A stretch of DNA of 35,895 bases from Carboxydothermus pertinax (GTDB lineage Bacteria; Bacillota; Z-2901; Carboxydothermales; Carboxydothermaceae): assembly GCF_001950255.1 (NCBI RefSeq), contig NZ_BDJK01000020.1, positions 1 to 35,895 on the forward strand, in the 5' to 3' direction. Positions 1-7,713 of the stretch are shown piece by piece (within the stretch, counting starts at the first letter, position 1; each line of letters begins with the position of its first letter). A program made the translations under genes and the position numbers. The notes beneath the pieces were generated by a model. That model was not told where the DNA came from, made no database searches, and was given only the letters and a program-made list of their open reading frames with translations.

Positions 1-97
1 ATAAATATTTGTTTAAAGGAAGATTTTACAGCTATAAAAAGCCAATTTGCGCCTAAAAAATGTTACTTTTTCAGTCCTCTCGAACCGTCCCTAACGG

Positions 98-658
98 TTA
101 CTGTTCCATTTGTTTGGCTAAGAAACCGGCGGCAGTTTCAGCCATTTTTTGCTCGAGGGTTCCAAGTTTAACTCCGGGCTCGCGACTGGCTATGATCACC
201 GCTCCAATCGGATCCCCTTCAACTATTATAGGAGCAATAATTTCGGAGGTAAACAGGCATTGACCGTCTTCAGCAGTTATACACTCTTTACAGTATTCGT
301 GTTCCCCGGTAGCGTTTATCACCACTGTCTTCCGCTCATTCATTGCCCGTTCTACCGCAGGCCCAATGGATTTATTTAAAAACTCTTTTTTAGGTGCCCC
401 TGCCACAGCAATTATAGTATCCCGGTCCGCTATAAAGGCTATATGTCCTAGAGATTCATGGAGGGATTCAGCATATTCTTTGGCAAAGTCACCCAGTTCA
501 CCAATGGGTGAGTATTTTTTTAAAATCACTTCCCCGTCCCGGTCCACGAAAATTTCCAGGGGATCCCCTTCCCGTATCCTCAGAGTTCTTCTTATCTCTT
601 TGGGAATAACTACTCTTCCTAAATCATCAATGCGACGCACAATACCCGTTGCTTTCAT
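98..658 (-). CDS. spoVT: Stage V sporulation protein T, AbrB-family regulator
   Basis: This is a DNA-binding regulator that in Bacillus tunes forespore (sigma-G) gene expression. The N-terminal swapped-hairpin AbrB domain is clear at residues 1-50 (MKATGIVRRIDDLGRVVIPK, then RRTLRIREGDPLEIF). The rest, about 56-178, fits the GAF-like ligand-sensing domain of SpoVT and includes a CKEC pair in EHEYCKECITAEDGQC. At 186 aa it is close to the usual SpoVT length of about 178. It is the last gene of the mfd-prsA-spoVT string, the same neighbourhood as in Bacillus. Its strong ribosome binding site, AAGGAGGG, sits inside a long inverted repeat (663-721). Downstream, bases 83-99 can form a short hairpin, but no T-run follows it, so I do not call a terminator. 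Confidence 0.95.
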   Translation of the reverse strand: MKATGIVRRIDDLGRVVIPKEIRRTLRIREGDPLEIFVDRDGEVILKKYSPIGELGDFAKEYAESLHESLGHIAFIADRDTIIAVAGAPKKEFLNKSIGPAVERAMNERKTVVINATGEHEYCKECITAEDGQCLFTSEIIAPIIVEGDPIGAVIIASREPGVKLGTLEQKMAETAAGFLAKQMEQ

Positions 659-662
659 GAAA

Positions 663-721
663 AATTCCCTCCTTAAGGTAATTGCTTGGTAATGTTAGTA
701 TTTAACCTTAAGGAGGGAATT
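663..721 (-). promoter_or_regulatory. 17-bp perfect inverted repeat covering the spoVT ribosome binding site
   Basis: Arms 663-679 and 705-721 are exact reverse complements, separated by 25 bases. On the coding strand the second arm carries the spoVT Shine-Dalgarno (AAGGAGGG) and is followed by a run of five T just before the ATG. In RNA the fold would hide the ribosome binding site and also resembles an intrinsic terminator. Each arm also contains the 8-bp palindrome CCTTAAGG. Regulation by attenuation or translational masking is inferred. Part of the symmetry could instead be a protein-binding operator. Confidence 0.6.
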
Positions 722-743
722 ATACTTTTTGTTATTTATTACT

Positions 744-1751
744 TTAGGAGAGTTTTGTTTCTATTTTGGCTTTTTTCCTCAAGTCATTGAGAAACTTACT
801 GTACGCATCCCTTTTCTTTTGTTCTAAAAGGTAGTTTTTAAGCTGTTCTTTAACTTCATCGTAACTCTTTTGCCTTGCAGGAATAATTTTTTCAAGCTTG
901 ATAATATGATAACCAAAAGCAGTTTTAACGGGAGTTTCGGTGATATCGCCAGGTTTTTTTAAAGCAAAAGCTGCATCTTCAAACTCTTTTACCATTTCTC
1001 CCCGACTGAAGGTGTACTGTCCGCCATTTTCCTTAACCCCTGGGTCATCGGATTTTTCTTTGGCTAAAGTTGTAAAATCTTTACCTGCCTTAATTTGTTT
1101 TATTAAATCTTCGGCAAGTTTTTTAGCCTCGGCATCGGTTCTTTTGACACTGGTATTAAAGTGGGGATTGTTTTGAGCATTACCATCATTTACTGCAATT
1201 AAAATATGGCGTACCTGCCGCTGTTCCGGAGATTGAAATTCTGCTTCAGTCTTATGCTTTTCATAGTAATCTTTTACCTCTTGCTCCGACACTGTAATCC
1301 CTTTGGTTATTTCATTATAAATTTTTTCGTTAATGAGTTGAATTCTTACCATTTCAGTTAAATCGTCATTACTGATATTCCGGTCCTTTAAAGCTTTTTC
1401 AAATTCCTGGGGAGAGGTAAACTGGGCACGGATTTCATTGATTTTATTGGTAATTTCATCTTTAGTGGGCTCAATTTTCTTTTCCTTGGCGTACTGGGAA
1501 ATTAATAGTTCATTTATCATCTGGTCTAAAGTTTGTTGCTTTAAATTTTTAAGCATTTTTTGCCCATCCGCAGAAGTAAAGTCTACTCCCTGCAATTTCA
1601 TGTCCGCTTGAACCTGGGAAAAGCGCCGGTCAAATTCTTTTTTGGAAATGGTCTTTCCATTAACTTTGGCAACGTAATCCCCACAACCCGCAAGACCAAG
1701 GGCAAGGGTCAGGACAAAAACCGCTGCCAGAATTTTAATAAATTTCTTCAT
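744..1751 (-). CDS. prsA: PrsA/SurA-type peptidyl-prolyl isomerase lipoprotein
   Basis: This is an extracytoplasmic foldase that helps exported proteins fold. The N-terminal signal ends in a lipobox (LALGLAGC, Cys at about residue 23), so it should be anchored to the outer face of the membrane. Residues about 30-165 are a SurA_N-like helical chaperone region. Residues about 170-290 are a parvulin (PpiC) domain, starting QRQVRHILIAVND and ending FGYHIIKLEK. A charged helical tail follows. The length of 335 aa fits PrsA-like proteins. It lies between mfd and spoVT, where Bacillus has no such gene, and has ribosome binding site GAGAGGAG before its ATG. The client proteins are unknown. The symbol is given by family type, not by proven orthology. 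Confidence 0.88.
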   Translation of the reverse strand: MKKFIKILAAVFVLTLALGLAGCGDYVAKVNGKTISKKEFDRRFSQVQADMKLQGVDFTSADGQKMLKNLKQQTLDQMINELLISQYAKEKKIEPTKDEITNKINEIRAQFTSPQEFEKALKDRNISNDDLTEMVRIQLINEKIYNEITKGITVSEQEVKDYYEKHKTEAEFQSPEQRQVRHILIAVNDGNAQNNPHFNTSVKRTDAEAKKLAEDLIKQIKAGKDFTTLAKEKSDDPGVKENGGQYTFSRGEMVKEFEDAAFALKKPGDITETPVKTAFGYHIIKLEKIIPARQKSYDEVKEQLKNYLLEQKKRDAYSKFLNDLRKKAKIETKLS

Positions 1752-1807
1752 TTCTTTCTCTCCTCTCTATTTTAACCTAATTGTAAAAAATTTTACCATT
1801 TATATAT

Positions 1808-4800
1808 TCAACTTAACTGCCCCAATATCCTCTCTAAAAGGGAAAAAATTTCGTCACCAATTATTCCCTTAATCCTGCAGCGAACTTCTAAATCCGGGTT
1901 CATCCCGAACACCACCCTGCCTTTTAATTGGCCGGATATACGGGCAAGTTTTTCCGCGGTAATTTCGGGATTGGGGAAAAACTGGATTTTAAGTTCCCCT
2001 TCGGTCTGGTAAATTCCTTTTACCTTTAATTTCGCCGCCATTATTTTTATTTTAATTAATTTAATTAAGTTTTCCACTTCCCTGGGAATCGCACCAAATC
2101 GGTCAATTAATTCATCTACCACATCCCTTAAATCCTCAAGGTTCCTGGTACGCGAAAGTCTTCGATACATTTCAATTTTTTGCTTTTCATCGGGAATATA
2201 GCTTTCGGGAATATAGGCCGTTAAATTTAATTCCAGCTGCGGCTCTACTTCCTCGGTAGTAGCTTGCCCTTTTAATTCCGCTACTGCCTCCTGGAGTAAT
2301 TTCATATACATATCAAAACCTACCGCCGCAATATGCCCGTGCTGTTCTGGCCCCAGAAGATTTCCTGCTCCCCGGATTTCCAAATCGCGCATGGCAAGTT
2401 TTAACCCGGAGCCAAATTCAGTAAATTCTTTAATAGCCGCAAGCCTCTTTTCCGCCGACTCCTTTAACACCTTATCTTTTTCATACATTAAATAAGCATA
2501 GGCAATCCGGTTACTTCGGCCCACCCGCCCCCGGAGCTGGTAAAGCTGGGCTAGTCCAAAACGGTCAGCATTTTTTATAATGAGGGTATTGACGTTGGGC
2601 AGGTCAATTCCTGTCTCGATTATGGTGGTAGAAACCAGTACATCATATTTGCCGGAAATAAACTCGAGCATAACCCTTTCTAACTGCTCCTCTTTCATCT
2701 GCCCGTGAGCAACTGCTACCCGGGCTTCGGGCACCAAAGCCTGTACCCAGGCGGCTACTTCCTCAATATCGTAAACCCGGTTATGGACAAAAAACACCTG
2801 ACCTCCTCGCCCCAGCTCCCGGCGAATAGCATCCCTTACAATAAACGGATCCTCTTCTAAAACATAGGTCTGCACCGGGAAGCGGTTTTCTGGCGGAGTA
2901 TTTAAAATGCTTAAATCCCGAATCCCCACCAGCGCCATGTGAAGCGTTCGGGGAATTGGGGTTGCGGTTAACGTTAAGACATCCACCGTTTCGGTTAAAA
3001 GCTTCAAACGTTCTTTTTGGGCTACACCAAATCGTTGCTCTTCATCCACAATCATCAATCCTAAATCATAAAACCGGACATCATCCTGCAAAAGCCGGTG
3101 AGTTCCAATAATTATATCCACTTTCCCCTTTTTAAGTTCATTAAGCGTTGCCTTTTGCTCCCGGGCGGTTTGAAAACGACTTAAAAGCCGAATTTCCACC
3201 GGATAGCCAGAAAATCGCTCTTTGAAAGTATTATAATGCTGCTGGGCCAACAGGGTTGTAGGCGTTAATACCGCCACCTGCTTCCCATCCATCACTGCCT
3301 TAAAGGCAGCTCTAAGGGCTACTTCCGTTTTGCCGTAGCCTACATCCCCGCATAAAAGCCGGTCCATTACTTTGGGTTTTTCCATATCTCTTTTTACTTC
3401 TGCAATAGCTTTTAGCTGGTCAGGAGTTTCTTCGTAAGGAAAACGCTCTTCAAACTCTTTTTGCCAAACGGTATCCGGGGAAAAAGCAAAACCGGGCTTG
3501 GCCATCCTTTTGGCATAAAGCTCCAAAAGACCTTCGGCCATTTCCCGCACGGCGGCTTTCACCCGATTTTTAACTTTTTGCCAATCGCCACCGCCTAAGC
3601 GGGAAAGTTTCGGAGGCTCCCCGTCTACACCTATATATTTTTGGAGATTACCTACCTGTTCCGGTGGTACATAAAGCCGATCTTCCCCTTGATAGGCAAT
3701 TACCAAGTAATCTTTAACGTTACCGCCAACCTCCACCGGCTTGATTCCCAAATATTTCCCAATCCCATGCACCGGGTGCACTACAAAATCCCCCGGGGTA
3801 AACTGTTCTTCTAGTTTTTCTTCCGCCAAGACCTGCTTTTCCCGGGTTTTTACTGTCCGTCCGAAAAGTTCCATATCGGAATAAACCAGCAGTTTTTGCT
3901 GGAAAAACTCAAAGCCTGAACTTAGCCTTCCTCTTAAAATCTTTACTTCTCTGGGGGCAATCCCGGTTTCTAAATCCGCCGCTAAACTCACCGGAAAGTC
4001 CCGTTTAATTAGCTCATTCTTAAGATTAACCGCCGCCTCTTCCCGGCCCCTTACTACCAGAATACGATAACCATTTTGAAGAAAATTTCTTAAATCTTCG
4101 TAAAAAAGTTTTTCCTTACCCAGATAATTGGGAGGTTTTCTCCCGGCAAAGTTATGGGGATCATAATCCCCTACAAAGCGCGGAGTTTTTGGTAAAAGAG
4201 AGGTTAATCCAGACAGCCTTTGACGGAGGAGGGTAAAAATTTCATCCTCACTGTAAAACCCATCAACCTGTCGGGGAAGGGTATACCCTCCCGTTAACGC
4301 TTCGGTAAAGCTTTCCCGGCGAAGCTTTTCTAAACTACTTATTTGCTCCCCAAATCTTCCCGGTTCATCTAAAAAAATAAGATAATCCTTTTCAAAATAA
4401 TCTAAAAGCGAAACTCCGTCCCAAAAGTACGGCAAAAGCTTTTCTATTACTTCGCTTTTGGTAAGAATATTAAAAACTTCCGCTCCTTTTTCTTTAAGTC
4501 TTCCTACCGCTTCTCGTTTGTTTTGCTGAATTAATTTTTTAACCTGTTCCTCCAAATCTTTTTCAATTTTCCGCCTAGCTTCTATAAGTCGGTCATCGTC
4601 TACCACCGCTATTTCTGCGGGAAATAAATAAGAATTGGTTAAATTTTCCTTTGACCGCTGACTTTCAATGTCTAAAGCCCGCAGGGAATCTATTTCATCA
4701 CCAAAAAATTCAATCCGAAAAGGTATCTCTCCAGGGACATAAACATCCATTATCCCGCCTCGACGGCTAAATTGCCCGGGAGCTTCGACTTGGTCCACCC

Positions 4801-5293
4801 GTTCATATCCTATCTTTGTTAAATATAAGGCCAGTTCATCAGGATCTAGACTATCTCCTACAGCTATTTCCCGGCGCCACCGGGCAAAGCTATCAAGGGG
4901 AGGATATTTGCGGGTAAGGGCTTCGTAATTTACCACGGTATGGGGTCTTTCGCCCCGGGAAAGCTTTTTTAAAAGCTCAATCCGGGAAGCCTTTAGCTCC
5001 CCCTTTTCCCGAACAGTAAGGTCAAATAAAAGTCCCTCCCGATAAAAAAAGCGGGAAGTTTGCTGCCCCAAAAAAAACTCCAGGTCTTCGGCCATTTCCC
5101 GGGCTGACTGTTCATTTTCGGTAATTACCAGGAGCGGACGCCCTAAAGCCTTAGCCACCATTGCTAATAGAAAGGTCCTGGCACTACCGTATGAGCCATA
5201 AATCAACTGGGGACGCTTCTTCTTTATACCCTCTAAAAGGCGCTTAAATTCTGAATTTTCCTGCATTAAAGAAAAAATACTTGTACTTAGCAC
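1808..5293 (-). CDS. mfd: Transcription-repair coupling factor Mfd
   Basis: Mfd is an ATP-dependent translocase that removes RNA polymerase stalled at DNA damage and recruits UvrA. Visible parts are a UvrB-like N-terminal region, a CarD-like RNA-polymerase interaction domain near residue 506 (GDFVVHPVHGIGKYLGI), Walker A near residue 648 (GDVGYGKTE), DEEQ near 749, the TATPIPRTL motif, motif VI (QLRGRVGRS) and the C-terminal TRCF domain. I start it at the GTG at 5293, giving 1161 aa. That codon has GGAGG 8 bases upstream, and the reading frame beyond it (to 5398) overlaps a better-supported small gene. It follows pth and a fin-like gene, as in Bacillus. Confidence 0.97.
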   Translation of the reverse strand: MLSTSIFSLMQENSEFKRLLEGIKKKRPQLIYGSYGSARTFLLAMVAKALGRPLLVITENEQSAREMAEDLEFFLGQQTSRFFYREGLLFDLTVREKGELKASRIELLKKLSRGERPHTVVNYEALTRKYPPLDSFARWRREIAVGDSLDPDELALYLTKIGYERVDQVEAPGQFSRRGGIMDVYVPGEIPFRIEFFGDEIDSLRALDIESQRSKENLTNSYLFPAEIAVVDDDRLIEARRKIEKDLEEQVKKLIQQNKREAVGRLKEKGAEVFNILTKSEVIEKLLPYFWDGVSLLDYFEKDYLIFLDEPGRFGEQISSLEKLRRESFTEALTGGYTLPRQVDGFYSEDEIFTLLRQRLSGLTSLLPKTPRFVGDYDPHNFAGRKPPNYLGKEKLFYEDLRNFLQNGYRILVVRGREEAAVNLKNELIKRDFPVSLAADLETGIAPREVKILRGRLSSGFEFFQQKLLVYSDMELFGRTVKTREKQVLAEEKLEEQFTPGDFVVHPVHGIGKYLGIKPVEVGGNVKDYLVIAYQGEDRLYVPPEQVGNLQKYIGVDGEPPKLSRLGGGDWQKVKNRVKAAVREMAEGLLELYAKRMAKPGFAFSPDTVWQKEFEERFPYEETPDQLKAIAEVKRDMEKPKVMDRLLCGDVGYGKTEVALRAAFKAVMDGKQVAVLTPTTLLAQQHYNTFKERFSGYPVEIRLLSRFQTAREQKATLNELKKGKVDIIIGTHRLLQDDVRFYDLGLMIVDEEQRFGVAQKERLKLLTETVDVLTLTATPIPRTLHMALVGIRDLSILNTPPENRFPVQTYVLEEDPFIVRDAIRRELGRGGQVFFVHNRVYDIEEVAAWVQALVPEARVAVAHGQMKEEQLERVMLEFISGKYDVLVSTTIIETGIDLPNVNTLIIKNADRFGLAQLYQLRGRVGRSNRIAYAYLMYEKDKVLKESAEKRLAAIKEFTEFGSGLKLAMRDLEIRGAGNLLGPEQHGHIAAVGFDMYMKLLQEAVAELKGQATTEEVEPQLELNLTAYIPESYIPDEKQKIEMYRRLSRTRNLEDLRDVVDELIDRFGAIPREVENLIKLIKIKIMAAKLKVKGIYQTEGELKIQFFPNPEITAEKLARISGQLKGRVVFGMNPDLEVRCRIKGIIGDEIFSLLERILGQLS

Positions 5294-5309
5294 ATTCTTA
5301 TCCTCCGTT

Positions 5310-5462
5310 TTAATGAATGACCGGTCGACCAAAATAAGATTTTTCTTCAAAATAAAGCTCTTCCTGGCAATCCGGGCATATCCCCCGAATATAAGCACTT
5401 TTAGAAAAATTACCTTTTAAGTAATAGGTTTTTTGGCAAAAGTCACAAACATGAATTATCAT
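5310..5462 (-). CDS. Small double-CxxC protein, candidate Fin (YabK)-type anti-sigma factor
   Basis: A 50-aa reading frame starts at an ATG with a strong ribosome binding site (GGAGGTAAGCG) and ends 16 bases before the mfd start. It has two CxxC pairs (Cys6/Cys9 and Cys29/Cys32), as in a zinc ribbon. The second half reads IRGICPDCQEEL. From memory this resembles the end of Bacillus Fin (TICEDCQEAL), an anti-sigma-F factor encoded between pth and mfd, the same place as here. Fin is about 76 aa, so this would be a short version that lacks most of the middle. The site overlaps the stop of the preceding membrane-protein gene, suggesting translational coupling. Coding status is well supported. The Fin role is inferred from position and the cysteine pattern. 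Confidence 0.75.
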   Translation of the reverse strand: MIIHVCDFCQKTYYLKGNFSKSAYIRGICPDCQEELYFEEKSYFGRPVIH

Positions 5463-5465
5463 CGC

Positions 5466-5846
5466 TTACCTCCAAGCAACTTTTAAAATTATCAGGTTAT
5501 ATAAAGTATGACCTAAGGCAGCAATTATTATACCGTAAAATACGCTAAGCTTTGTTATAAAAAAAAGAGTTATTAGGCCAAAAACAGTATGGGTAATGAG
5601 ACTTAAGACAAAGGCCAGAAAATTTTTTTTGGCAGTAAATAAATCATATAAGCCTTCGGCAAAACCAAAAACCATATGGGCGATAATAAGATTTCCGTTC
5701 CCTAAAACCGGTAAAAGAGTCTTTAAAGGTTCCTCTATCCAGGGGGCCATTAACGTAACAGTAACTGGCGAAGATAATTTTAATAATAATTTATTTAGGA
5801 AATAAGCTAATACTACCGCTAAAAGTCCATAAAAAAAAGAAATCAC
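5466..5846 (-). CDS. Small membrane protein with PrsW-like protease motifs
   Basis: This 126-aa protein is almost entirely hydrophobic, with about four membrane segments (about 3-24, 43-62, 76-97 and 101-121). Charged residues inside the membrane follow the pattern of PrsW-type intramembrane proteases: Glu38-Glu39-x-x-Lys42, Phe60-x-x-x-Glu64, His86 and His113-x-x-x-Asn117. PrsW of Bacillus cuts the anti-sigma factor RsiW and is about 218 aa, so this would be a minimal relative. It starts at a GTG only 8 bases after the pth stop, with a weak, distant G-run as ribosome binding site. Its stop overlaps the ribosome binding site of the fin-like gene. The protease function is inferred from these residues only. 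Confidence 0.7.
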   Translation of the reverse strand: MISFFYGLLAVVLAYFLNKLLLKLSSPVTVTLMAPWIEEPLKTLLPVLGNGNLIIAHMVFGFAEGLYDLFTAKKNFLAFVLSLITHTVFGLITLFFITKLSVFYGIIIAALGHTLYNLIILKVAWR

Positions 5847-5854
5847 AAATAAGT

Positions 5855-6418
5855 TTAACCCCCCCGGTTAAAATCATTCATGGCTTTATTAAAGCCTTCC
5901 TTTAACGCTACAGCTAAAGCCTCCACCGCAAATTTAAGGGTCGGCTCTAAAATTTCCCTTTCCTCCCGCGTAAAGGGCTCTAAGACGTAATCTTTCACAT
6001 CCCCAAAAGCCGGACGTCCAATCCCAATTTTTAACCTTGGGATCTCATCGCAACCCAAACAGCTAATTATAGACCCCATACCCCGATGACCGCCGGCACT
6101 ACCTTTTAAGCGCAAACGAATTTTACCTAAAGGTAAGTCCAAGTCATCGTAAACAACAATTAAGCGGGACAGGGGGAGTTTATAAAAGAAAACTGCCTCC
6201 TGCACGGCTGTCCCGCTTAAATTCATATACGTCTGGGGTTTTAAAAGTAAAACTTTTTCGCCAAAAATTTCACCTTCGCCTACAAGGCTTTTAAATTTTT
6301 TTTTGGTAATTGGTATTCCAAATTTTTCTGCAAAGCCATCTACAACCATAAACCCGGCATTATGCCGGGTATTTTCGTATTCGCGGCCAGGATTTCCCAA
6401 TCCAGTTATAATAAACAT
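5855..6418 (-). CDS. pth: Peptidyl-tRNA hydrolase
   Basis: This cytoplasmic enzyme releases peptides from peptidyl-tRNA that drops off ribosomes, recycling the tRNA. The N-terminal signature GLGNPGREYENTRHNAGF carries the catalytic His19 and the substrate-binding Asn9. The second family block follows at about 90-115 (VVYDDLDLPLGKIRLR, then GSAGGHRGMGSI). At 187 aa it has the standard length. It lies 22 bases downstream of ctc in the same direction. In Bacillus this gene is also called spoVC because mutants are blocked in sporulation. Confidence 0.97.
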   Translation of the reverse strand: MFIITGLGNPGREYENTRHNAGFMVVDGFAEKFGIPITKKKFKSLVGEGEIFGEKVLLLKPQTYMNLSGTAVQEAVFFYKLPLSRLIVVYDDLDLPLGKIRLRLKGSAGGHRGMGSIISCLGCDEIPRLKIGIGRPAFGDVKDYVLEPFTREEREILEPTLKFAVEALAVALKEGFNKAMNDFNRGG

Positions 6419-6440
6419 TTTTTCTCTCCCTAATTATATA

Positions 6441-7031
6441 TTAAGCAGTAGCCTCCGGAGGGTAAGCTTGCTCCTCTTCCTCCAGAGCGTATTGTTTCGG
6501 AGCTGAAACCAGGACAATGATGTTCTCCGGATCTTCAATAACCCTTACTCCAGAAGGTAACTCTAAGTCTTTAACCCTAAGGCAGTCCCCCACCAAAAGT
6601 TTAGAAACATCCACTTCAATAAACTCCGGTAGGTCCTCCGGTAGACACTCTACAGTAACTTCCGTCAGGCCATGTTCCAAAATTCCTCCAGCTCTTACCC
6701 CTTCTGCTTCACCATAAAGCTCCACCGGCACCAGTTGCCGGATTTTCCGGCCGCTTTCTACCACCTGAAAATCCACATGGATTAGCTTCCCGGTCACCGG
6801 ATGGCGTTGTAGCTCTTTAACTAATACCCGTTGTTTTTTCCCCTCTAAGGAAAGCTCCAGTAATTTTATTCCCCTCTCGGTGAGCCTTTCAATTTCCCGA
6901 GCCTCTACCGCCACCGCAACTGGCTGAATATTTTTCCCGTACATTACTCCTGGAATTTTCCCCTCGTTTAAAAGACGGTGGCGTTCGCTCCGGGTTTTTT
7001 TCTCCCTTAAATAAGCATTAATTGTTTCCAC
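6441..7031 (-). CDS. ctc: Ribosomal protein L25, general stress protein Ctc form
   Basis: This protein binds 5S rRNA in the large ribosomal subunit. The N-terminal L25 fold (residues 1-90) has the family start INAYLREKKTRSERHRLL and the motif KIPGVMYGKN. The C-terminal TL5/CTC beta domain follows (about 95-185), with a short acidic tail. The length of 196 aa matches Bacillus Ctc rather than the short E. coli form. The start is a GTG with AAGGAGGG 9 bases upstream. It is the first gene of the ctc-pth-mfd run and has its own promoter-like sequence at 7060-7085. The flanking plus-strand PRC-barrel gene is divergent. Confidence 0.95.
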   Translation of the reverse strand: METINAYLREKKTRSERHRLLNEGKIPGVMYGKNIQPVAVAVEAREIERLTERGIKLLELSLEGKKQRVLVKELQRHPVTGKLIHVDFQVVESGRKIRQLVPVELYGEAEGVRAGGILEHGLTEVTVECLPEDLPEFIEVDVSKLLVGDCLRVKDLELPSGVRVIEDPENIIVLVSAPKQYALEEEEQAYPPEATA

Positions 7032-7059
7032 CTTTTAAATCCCTCCTTATTTACTAAGT

Positions 7060-7085
7060 ATTCCCGAAGCTTAGTTCTAAAAAAC
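7060..7085 (-). promoter_or_regulatory. Sigma-B/sigma-F-like promoter upstream of ctc
   Basis: On the minus strand GTTTTT (7080-7085) and GGGAAT (7060-7065) are separated by 14 bases. This fits the sigma-B consensus (GTTTaa, 12-15 bases, GGGwAT) and is close to what sigma-F recognises. Transcription would begin about 22 bases before the GTG of ctc, leaving room for its ribosome binding site. Bacillus ctc is a classical sigma-B gene. The -35 element lies in the 14-bp palindrome AAAAAACGTTTTTT (7079-7092). Which sigma factor is used here is unknown. Confidence 0.5.
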
Positions 7086-7152
7086 GTTTTTTGGGAATAA
7101 ATGTAATTAAAGAGGGACCGGGAGGTGGTATTTTGGGGATGCGCGGCATGTT

Positions 7153-7713
7153 TTGGGTCTTCCGGTAATCACCGCCCGGGATGGGGTAATCACCGGAACA
7201 GTAAAAGAGCTTTTAGTGGAGCCTTATGAGCGAAAAATAGCAGGGTTTGTAGTCGTTAGCCGGAGCCTTTTTCCGGGGACCAAGCTTTTACCTTTTAGCG
7301 AAATTAAAGCGTTAAGTGCAAAAGTAGTATTGATCGGCAGTAAAGATGCCTTAAAAAAACCAGAACAATTACCGGAACTATCCGAACTTCTTAAAAAAGG
7401 CCCTCGGCTTTTTGGCCAAAAAGTTATCGTCGAAGACGGAAGTTACTTAGGGCAAATGGTAAGCTTTATTTTAAATCCTGCTACCGGAGAAATCACGAAT
7501 ATTAGTATTGCCCCGGGTTTTTTCCGGTTCGGCCGGATATACCGGTTAGACAGCTCCTATATATTAACTATCGGCAAAGATGCGGTAGTTGTCAAGAGGG
7601 GGGGAGATACAGCCCTTACTCTCCTTCCCAGTAAAACTACCCAAACTTTTTCTAAAATAAAAGAAAACCTTGCCGGATGGGGCAAGGCATTTTTTAAAAA
7701 ACGGGACGACTAA
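7153..7713 (+). CDS. PRC-barrel domain protein, two tandem domains
   Basis: This is a soluble 186-aa protein with two PRC-barrel folds: [20 protein letters not shown] at residues 2-21 and [20 protein letters not shown] near 95-114. Each is followed by beta strands ending in a predicted barrel ([23 protein letters not shown]). PRC-barrels occur in RNA-processing, photosynthetic and sporulation proteins, so no exact role can be given. A basic lysine-rich tail ends the protein. The start is uncertain. The only in-frame start codon is a TTG at 7153 without a good ribosome binding site, while the strong GGAGGTGG at 7121-7128 points to out-of-frame starts at 7133 or 7139. The gene is convergent with prs and overlaps it by 4 bases. 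Confidence 0.8.
   Translation: MGLPVITARDGVITGTVKELLVEPYERKIAGFVVVSRSLFPGTKLLPFSEIKALSAKVVLIGSKDALKKPEQLPELSELLKKGPRLFGQKVIVEDGSYLGQMVSFILNPATGEITNISIAPGFFRFGRIYRLDSSYILTIGKDAVVVKRGGDTALTLLPSKTTQTFSKIKENLAGWGKAFFKKRDD
7668..7695. terminator. Bidirectional terminator between prs and the PRC-barrel gene
   Basis: Stem CCTTGCC (7668-7674) and GGCAAGG (7681-7687) with a 6-base loop. On the minus strand it is followed by TTTTCTTTTATTTT, a good end for the prs transcript. On the plus strand it is followed by CATTTTTT, although the plus-strand gene still has about 16 bases to go before its stop is complete. It is therefore most likely the prs terminator, placed inside the neighbour's coding sequence. 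Confidence 0.7.

Noticed and set aside
83-99. Hairpin AACCGT/ACGGTT at the end of spoVT as a terminator
   Set aside because: No T-run follows on the minus strand within a useful distance.
60-692. Plus-strand reading frames across spoVT, and many similar long opposite-strand frames elsewhere
   Set aside because: They are antisense shadows of well-recognised genes, with no family features and no ribosome binding sites.
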